From: Sphingopyxis soli
GTDB taxonomy: Bacteria > Pseudomonadota > Alphaproteobacteria > Sphingomonadales > Sphingomonadaceae
DNA length: 40,547 nucleotides
NCBI RefSeq assembly: GCF_018682675.1
Contig: NZ_JAFMTR010000097.1
Coordinates: forward strand, 1-40,547
Direction of reading: 5' to 3'
The notes beneath the pieces were generated by a model. That model saw only the letters and a program-made list of their open reading frames with translations, was not told the DNA's origin and made no database searches. Numbering within the stretch: position 1 is the stretch's first letter; every line of letters begins with the position of its first letter. This document shows positions 36,399-40,547 of the stretch, in pieces. Made by a program: the position numbers and the translations under genes.

Positions 36399-37276
36399 GC
36401 TCGCCCCAGCTTCGTCAGCTCCGCCGCGAGGAAATCGAGCACCAGCCGCACGCGCGGCACGTGGCGGAGGCGCTCGTGCGTCAGCAGCCAGAGGCCGGTC
36501 GTGTCTTCACGCTTGGGCGGGATGCACCGGATGAGCCCGGGTTCGCGATCGGCAAGGAAGGCGGGCAGGATGGTGAGCCCCATTCCCGCGCGCACGCCGG
36601 CGAGCAGGCCCGAGGCGGTGTCATATTGCATCACCACCGACTCCTCGAGCGCATATTGCTTCAGCCACGCCCGATAGGGCTCCCAGACATAGCCCCCGCC
36701 GCCGATGAAGGGATGCGCCGCCAATTCCTCGCGCGTGTGCGGGATACCGTGGCGGTCGGCATAGTCACGGCTGCAATAGACGGTCCACGGATTGTCGGCG
36801 ATGCGCCGCCCGACGAGCCCGGCGCCGCTCGGCTGCTTGGTGCTGCGGATCGCGATGTCGGCGGCGCCCGCGGAAAGGTCGCGCGGCTCATCCGACGTGT
36901 CGAGATGGATATGGATGCCGGGATGCGCGGCGCGAAGGTCGCGGAGGATCGGCGGCAGCACGGTCACAGCGAAGATTTCCATCGTCGATAGGCTGACCGT
37001 GCCGCCCGCGTCGCGCGACCGTGCGCCCGCCGCATCTTCGAACCGGTCGGCGGCCTCGCGGACGGCCATCGCGCTCGTCAGCATCGCTTCGCCCACCTGA
37101 GTCAGCGCATAGCCCGCCTGCCGACGCTCGAAGAGTTCAAGGCCGGTCGCCTCCTCGAGCGCGGCGATGCGGCGCGCGACGGTGGTTTGGCTGACGCGAA
37201 GCGCCTGCGCCGCCGAGAGCGTGCTGCCGCTCTCTGCGACCGCGAGAAAGGATTTGAGATCGTTCCAGTCGAACAT
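36395..37276 (-). CDS. LysR family transcriptional regulator
   Basis: A 293-residue LysR-type regulator: N-terminal winged helix-turn-helix (DLKSFLAVAESGSTLSAAQA, then LRVSQTTVARRIAALE) and a C-terminal effector-binding domain from about residue 90. The ATG has AAGG five bases upstream. It diverges from the UrcA gene, and a perfect palindrome lies between them (37307-37330), so it probably controls itself and/or that gene. Its effector is unknown. Confidence 0.93.
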   Translation of the reverse strand: MFDWNDLKSFLAVAESGSTLSAAQALRVSQTTVARRIAALEEATGLELFERRQAGYALTQVGEAMLTSAMAVREAADRFEDAAGARSRDAGGTVSLSTMEIFAVTVLPPILRDLRAAHPGIHIHLDTSDEPRDLSAGAADIAIRSTKQPSGAGLVGRRIADNPWTVYCSRDYADRHGIPHTREELAAHPFIGGGGYVWEPYRAWLKQYALEESVVMQYDTASGLLAGVRAGMGLTILPAFLADREPGLIRCIPPKREDTTGLWLLTHERLRHVPRVRLVLDFLAAELTKLGRA

Positions 37277-37306
37277 GATGCCTTGTGCAAAATAACGCTG
37301 GCGGCC

Positions 37307-37330
37307 GCATTCTGCAATTATGCAGAATGC
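37307..37330. promoter_or_regulatory. Perfect 24-bp palindrome, probable LysR operator
   Basis: Arms GCATTCTGCA (37307-37316) and TGCAGAATGC (37321-37330) are separated by ATTA. It is centred 43 bases from the lysR start and 108 bases from the urcA-type start. LysR proteins bind dyad sites of this size in such divergent gaps, but direct evidence is absent. A looser dyad with GCGCAA/TTGCGC follows at about 37332-37363. Confidence 0.6.
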
Positions 37331-37426
37331 CCGCGCAACATCGTTGCTCCAATTGCGCGCGGCGATGGATTATCTGGTTCTCCACCGGCTTCCTCCCCTC
37401 CTTCAGCCGGCCGATGGAGATAGAAG

Positions 37427-37750
37427 ATGACAAAGACTCTGATCCTCGCCGCGCTGGCCGCAACCTCGCTGGGCCAGCCCGCTTTCGCCGAACCCGTGAC
37501 CCAGACCGTGGTCGTCCAGCACAGCGACCTCGACCTCAACACCGCTGCCGGCGCCAGGACGCTGCAGCACCGCGTGTGGCGCGCCGTCGTCGCCGTGTGC
37601 GGCACGGCGTCGGACGCCGACATCGTCGGAAAGAACGACATCCGCCAGTGCCGCCGCGACACGATGCAGGTCGCCTCGGCCAAGGCCGACCTCGCGATCG
37701 CGGGCGCATCGCAGGGCGAACCGCTGCGCGTCGCGTCAATCCGCAACTGA
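37427..37750 (+). CDS. UrcA family protein
   Basis: A 107-residue exported protein with signal peptide MTKTLILAALAATSLGQPAFA. The UrcA-type core has SDLDLNTAAGARTLQHRVW and two Cys (Cys58 in AVCG, Cys75 in RQC). The family is found in sphingomonads and relatives and its function is unknown. GGAG lies seven bases before the ATG. It is followed by a strong terminator and is divergent from the LysR gene. Confidence 0.85.
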   Translation: MTKTLILAALAATSLGQPAFAEPVTQTVVVQHSDLDLNTAAGARTLQHRVWRAVVAVCGTASDADIVGKNDIRQCRRDTMQVASAKADLAIAGASQGEPLRVASIRN

Positions 37751-37786
37751 ATTAGACCCGATCGGCAGGCACTCCGCCGACACCTT

Positions 37787-37825
37787 TCGGGGCTGCGATC
37801 CGATCCGGATCGCGGCCCCGATTTT
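37787..37825. terminator. Terminator between urcA-type and hxlR genes
   Basis: A 14-bp stem TCGGGGCTGCGATC (37787-37800) / GATCGCGGCCCCGA (37808-37821) with one T-G pair is followed by TTTT. It lies 36 bases after the UrcA gene stop and just past the end of the convergent hxlR-type gene, so it may serve both. Confidence 0.88.
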
Positions 37826-37831
37826 CATTCG

Positions 37832-38224
37832 TCAGCCGCGGTCGTCGAACGCCTTGCGCGCCGCCTCGACGCGGTCGAGATTGTCGCCCGCCCAGTGCCA
37901 GACGCCGCAAAAGGCCTCGCCAAGGCTGTGCCCGAGATCGGTCAGGCGATATTCGACCTTCGGCGGGATCACCGGATGAACGGTCCGTTCGACCAGACCG
38001 TCGCGCTCCATTGCGCGGAGCGTCTGGGTGAGCATCTTCTGGCTGATCCCCGGAACCATTCGCGCCAGTTCGGTGAAGCGCAGCACCCCATTGTCCTCCA
38101 ACTCCTCGAGAACGAGCAGGGTCCATTTGTCGGCGACTCGGCCGATCAGGTCGTTGACGAGCATTTCGACGCGCGGATCGACCGGCGCGTTCGGATCGTG
38201 GACGATTTTTTCCTGGGTCGACAT
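37832..38224 (-). CDS. HxlR family transcriptional regulator
   Basis: A 130-residue winged-helix regulator of the HxlR type: VADKWTLLVLEELEDNGVLR, FTELARMVPGISQKMLTQTL and RTVHPVIPPKVEYRLTDLG. The chosen start is the ATG at 38224 (MSTQEKIVHD). It diverges from an SDR gene; HxlR proteins often control a neighbouring oxidoreductase in response to reactive electrophiles or quinones. The specific signal is unknown. The single Cys near the C-terminus (EAFCGVW) is a possible sensor residue. Confidence 0.92.
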   Translation of the reverse strand: MSTQEKIVHDPNAPVDPRVEMLVNDLIGRVADKWTLLVLEELEDNGVLRFTELARMVPGISQKMLTQTLRAMERDGLVERTVHPVIPPKVEYRLTDLGHSLGEAFCGVWHWAGDNLDRVEAARKAFDDRG

Positions 38225-38239
38225 GGCGGAAAATCCAAA

Positions 38240-38293
38240 ACTCTCTTTGCAGTAACTATAGCACTTTCGGGTGCCTTCTTCCTTTTGGAGAGT
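38240..38293. promoter_or_regulatory. Possible HxlR operator region
   Basis: The 114-base gap between hxlR-type and SDR genes holds an inverted pair ACTCTC (38240-38245) and GAGAGT (38288-38293). Between them are AT-rich TAACTATAG, and just past the second is TATAGGGATATC. These fit a shared promoter/operator region, but no consensus is known to me. Confidence 0.3.
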
Positions 38294-38338
38294 ATAGGGA
38301 TATCTTGGCCTTCTCACTACCCCCTCAGGAGAGAAATC

Positions 38339-39082
38339 ATGAAGACCAGCGGCAACACCATTCTCGTCAGCGGCGGCGGCTCGGGCATCGGACTCGCACT
38401 CGCGCAGCGCTGGCACGACGCGGGCAACACCGTCATCATAACCGGGCGCAATGCGGCGAAGCTCGAAAGCGCCGTCGCGGGACGCACGAACATGCACGCG
38501 GCGCCGCTCGACGTCACCGACCCCGGTGCGATCAAAGCCTTCGCCGCCGCCATTGTGGCGAAGTTCCCGGCGCTCAACGTGCTCGTCAACAATGCGGGGA
38601 TCATGGGCTATGAGGATGCGACCGCGGCGCGCGACCTTTCGTCCGCCGAAGACACGGTCGTCACCAACCTGCTCGGCCCGATCCGGCTGATCGATGCGCT
38701 CGTCGACCATCTGGCGGCGCAGGCGGACAGCGCGATCGTGAATGTGACCTCGGGCCTCGCCTTCGTACCGCTGCCCAAGGCGCCGACCTATTCGGCGACC
38801 AAGGCGGCACTGCACAGCTATACCCAGGCGCTGCGCGTCCAGCTGGAGGGCAAGGTCGAACTGATCGAGCTGGCGCCGCCAGCGGTCCGCACCGACCTGA
38901 CCCCCGGCCAGTCGACGCGCGAGGGTTATATGCCGCTGGACGACTTTGCCGACGAGGTGATGGCGCTCTTCGCGCAGGAACCGACCCCGCCCGAAATCCT
39001 GGTGCAGAATGTGCTGCCGCTGCGCAATGCCGAAGCGAACGGCAATGTCGACGCGGTGCTGGGGATGCTCGCGGCACTGTAA
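38339..39082 (+). CDS. SDR family oxidoreductase
   Basis: A 247-residue classical SDR: cofactor motif SGGGSGIG (11-18), NNAG (84-87), Ser138, Tyr151 and Lys155 (TYSATKAAL). The sequence resembles DltE-type SDRs. AGGAGAG lies six bases before the ATG at 38339, an excellent ribosome site. It diverges from the HxlR regulator and is probably its target. The substrate is unknown. An upstream in-frame extension to 37895 is antisense to the regulator and not real. Confidence 0.92.
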   Translation: MKTSGNTILVSGGGSGIGLALAQRWHDAGNTVIITGRNAAKLESAVAGRTNMHAAPLDVTDPGAIKAFAAAIVAKFPALNVLVNNAGIMGYEDATAARDLSSAEDTVVTNLLGPIRLIDALVDHLAAQADSAIVNVTSGLAFVPLPKAPTYSATKAALHSYTQALRVQLEGKVELIELAPPAVRTDLTPGQSTREGYMPLDDFADEVMALFAQEPTPPEILVQNVLPLRNAEANGNVDAVLGMLAAL

Positions 39083-39088
39083 ATATCT

Positions 39089-39204
39089 CCCCTCCCGCTT
39101 GCGGGAGGGGCCGGGGGTGGGCCAGCGGCGTCGAGATGGCCCACCCCGCTGCGACTAGCGAGCAAGCTCGCAAGCCTCGCTGCCCCTCCCGCTTGCGGGA
39201 GGGG
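39089..39204. repeat. Structured intergenic repeat, copy 2 and flanking hairpins (family A)
   Basis: Two identical hairpins CCCCTCCCGC-TT-GCGGGAGGGG (39089-39110 and 39183-39204) bracket an 11-bp inverted repeat GGGGTGGGCCA (39114-39124) / TGGCCCACCCC (39137-39147). Between 39148 and 39180 is the scaffold GCTGCGACTA, inner stem GCGAGC (39158-39163), loop AA, GCTCGC (39166-39171), then AAGCCTCGC. The right half matches 21-87. It lies between the SDR gene and rlmN. Confidence 0.8.
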
Positions 39205-39249
39205 ATTGGATTGCGAAAACCTGGCTTCGCCACTATATGGCCGCGCATC

Positions 39250-40488
39250 ATGCAGATTCCCGGCCATATCGACCCCGTCACGACGGGCACCGTTCCCTTG
39301 CGCGGCGGCAACCGTATCGACCTTGTCGGACTGACCCGCGACGCGATCCGCGCCCAACTGGTCGAGGCCGGATTGGACGCAAAGGCGGCGAAGCTGCGCG
39401 CCAAGCAGATCTGGCACTGGATCTACCACCGCGGCGTCACCGATTTCGAGGCGATGACCGATATCGCGAAATCGATGCGCCCCTGGCTGACCGACCGTTA
39501 TATCATCGGCCGCCCGACGGTGCGCGAGGCGCAGGTGTCGAACGACGGGACGCGCAAATGGCTGCTCGCCGCCGCCGACGGGCAGGAATATGAAATGGTG
39601 TTCATTCCCGATGCCGACCGCGGGACGCTCTGCGTGTCGAGCCAGGTGGGATGCACATTGAACTGCCGCTTCTGCCACACGGGGACGATGCGCCTCGTCC
39701 GCAACCTCGCCGCGGGCGAGATCGTCGGGCAGGTGCTGCTGGCGCGCGACGCGCTCGGCGAATGGCCGAAGGGGACGATGGCGTCGGCGCCCGATGCCGA
39801 CGACGAGGACGACGAGGCGGGGCACTATACCGCCGACGGGCGGATGCTGACCAACATCGTGATGATGGGCATGGGCGAGCCGCTCTATAATTTCGACGAG
39901 GTCAAGGGCGCGCTGAAGATCGTGATGGACGGCGACGGCCTCGCGCTGTCGAAGCGGCGCATCACCCTGTCGACCAGCGGCGTCGTGCCGATGATGGCGC
40001 GCGCGGGCGAAGAGATCGGGGTGAACCTCGCGGTCTCGCTGCACGCCGTGAACAAGGAAATCCGGGACGAGATCGTGCCGCTGAACCGCAAATACGGCAT
40101 CGAGGAGCTGCTGCAGGCCTGCGCCGACTATCCGGGGGCGAACAATGCTCGGCGCATCACCTTTGAATATGTGATGCTGAAGGACAAGAACGACAGCGAC
40201 GAGGATGCGCGCGAGCTCGTCCGGCTGATCAAGCAGTACAAGCTGCCCGCGAAGGTGAACCTGATCCCCTTCAACCCCTGGCCCGGCGCCCCCTATGAAT
40301 GTTCGACGCCCGAGCGGGTGCGGCGGTTCAGCAATCTGATCTTCGAAGCCGGTATCTCGGCGCCGATCCGCACCCCGCGCGGGCGCGACATCATGGCGGC
40401 GTGCGGACAGCTGAAGAGCGCCGCGACCAAGCCGACGCGCGCCGAACTCGACCGGATCGCCGAAGAGAAGCAGGCAGCGCTCGGCTAG
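39250..40488 (+). CDS. rlmN: 23S rRNA (adenine2503-C2)/tRNA methyltransferase
   Basis: A radical-SAM methyltransferase modifying A2503 of 23S rRNA and A37 of some tRNAs, which aids proofreading of translation. The 412 residues have an N-terminal accessory domain, the cluster motif CTLNCRFC (Cys135, Cys139, Cys142), a GMGEPLYN motif and a C-terminal catalytic Cys385 (AACGQL), with Cys128 upstream. An acidic insert (ADDEDDEAG, near residue 180) enlarges it relative to the E. coli enzyme. The ATG at 39250 is chosen; in-frame sequence to 39136 lies in the repeat. Confidence 0.97.
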   Translation: MQIPGHIDPVTTGTVPLRGGNRIDLVGLTRDAIRAQLVEAGLDAKAAKLRAKQIWHWIYHRGVTDFEAMTDIAKSMRPWLTDRYIIGRPTVREAQVSNDGTRKWLLAAADGQEYEMVFIPDADRGTLCVSSQVGCTLNCRFCHTGTMRLVRNLAAGEIVGQVLLARDALGEWPKGTMASAPDADDEDDEAGHYTADGRMLTNIVMMGMGEPLYNFDEVKGALKIVMDGDGLALSKRRITLSTSGVVPMMARAGEEIGVNLAVSLHAVNKEIRDEIVPLNRKYGIEELLQACADYPGANNARRITFEYVMLKDKNDSDEDARELVRLIKQYKLPAKVNLIPFNPWPGAPYECSTPERVRRFSNLIFEAGISAPIRTPRGRDIMAACGQLKSAATKPTRAELDRIAEEKQAALG

Positions 40489-40547
40489 AGTGCGTTCGGT
40501 TTTGATTGAATCAAAACCGGCACTCCAGATTCTTGTTTTGCCGTGTT
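40488..40547. repeat. Hairpin/dispersed repeat downstream of rlmN (cut by window end)
   Basis: A perfect inverted repeat CGGTTTTGATT (40497-40507), G, AATCAAAACCG (40509-40519) has an outer stem GAGTGC (40488-40493) / GCACTC (40520-40525). It is followed by CAGATTCTTGTTTTGCC. It begins within the rlmN stop and may act as its terminator. I recall similar motifs as dispersed repeats in alphaproteobacteria; this cannot be checked here. Confidence 0.6.

Overview
The window is high-GC DNA from an alphaproteobacterium, most likely a member of the Sphingomonadaceae and plausibly Sphingopyxis. This rests on gene content: CarD/CdnL, a DUF1465/RcdA-type protein, K+-independent H+-pyrophosphatase, paired YdcH genes, a DksA with a degraded zinc finger, short-form HisG, UrcA and DUF4403. 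Several palindromic intergenic repeats also look sphingomonad-like. Genus is an inference. The region is ordinary chromosome. I see no phage, plasmid, CRISPR array, rRNA or tRNA gene.

Layout. 1-1.9 kb: fmt and truA (initiator tRNA formylation, tRNA pseudouridylation), converging on carD. 2.8-4.6 kb: an SDR oxidoreductase and a TonB-like membrane protein. 4.6-10.5 kb (minus strand): hisG, hisD, nusB, thiL, hppA in transcription order, separated by palindromic repeats. 10.6-13.8 kb: a DUF2332 protein and a cluster of small regulatory genes (DUF1465/RcdA-like, two divergent YdcH genes, PilZ, DksA-like). 14.1-15.4 kb: a serine-rich surface protein with a PEP-CTERM-like tail. 15.8-21.7 kb: serS, surE, a K+ channel with RCK domain, a DUF423 protein, an alpha/beta hydrolase and rimO. 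21.7-25.4 kb: a DUF4403 lipoprotein converging on a PiT phosphate transporter preceded by a NUDIX-DUF47 fusion. 25.6-31.8 kb: a Baeyer-Villiger-type monooxygenase, DUF3008 and DUF3298-like lipoprotein genes, an M17 aminopeptidase, an NlpC/P60 hydrolase, argC and a small conserved gene. 31.9-35.5 kb: a PQQ-type sugar dehydrogenase, dnaN with a coupled secreted-protein gene, and a small secreted protein. 35.7-40.5 kb: an Asp/Glu racemase, a LysR/UrcA divergent pair, an HxlR/SDR divergent pair and rlmN.

Working together. Translation and RNA modification genes (fmt, truA, serS, rimO, rlmN, nusB) are scattered among housekeeping genes. The NUDIX-DUF47 and PiT genes form a compact phosphate-uptake operon. 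The DUF1465, YdcH, PilZ and DksA genes form a regulatory neighbourhood that suggests cell-cycle, c-di-GMP and ppGpp control. HxlR/SDR and LysR/UrcA are classic divergent regulator-target arrangements; the LysR/UrcA gap carries a striking perfect palindrome.

The most notable non-coding features are three. The first is a ~160 bp inverted-repeat element between two convergent genes whose ends supply both stop codons. The second is a structured repeat present twice, in which an internal stem changes sequence but keeps its pairing. The third is a set of REP-like palindromes between co-directional genes. No clear new defence or metabolic system was found.
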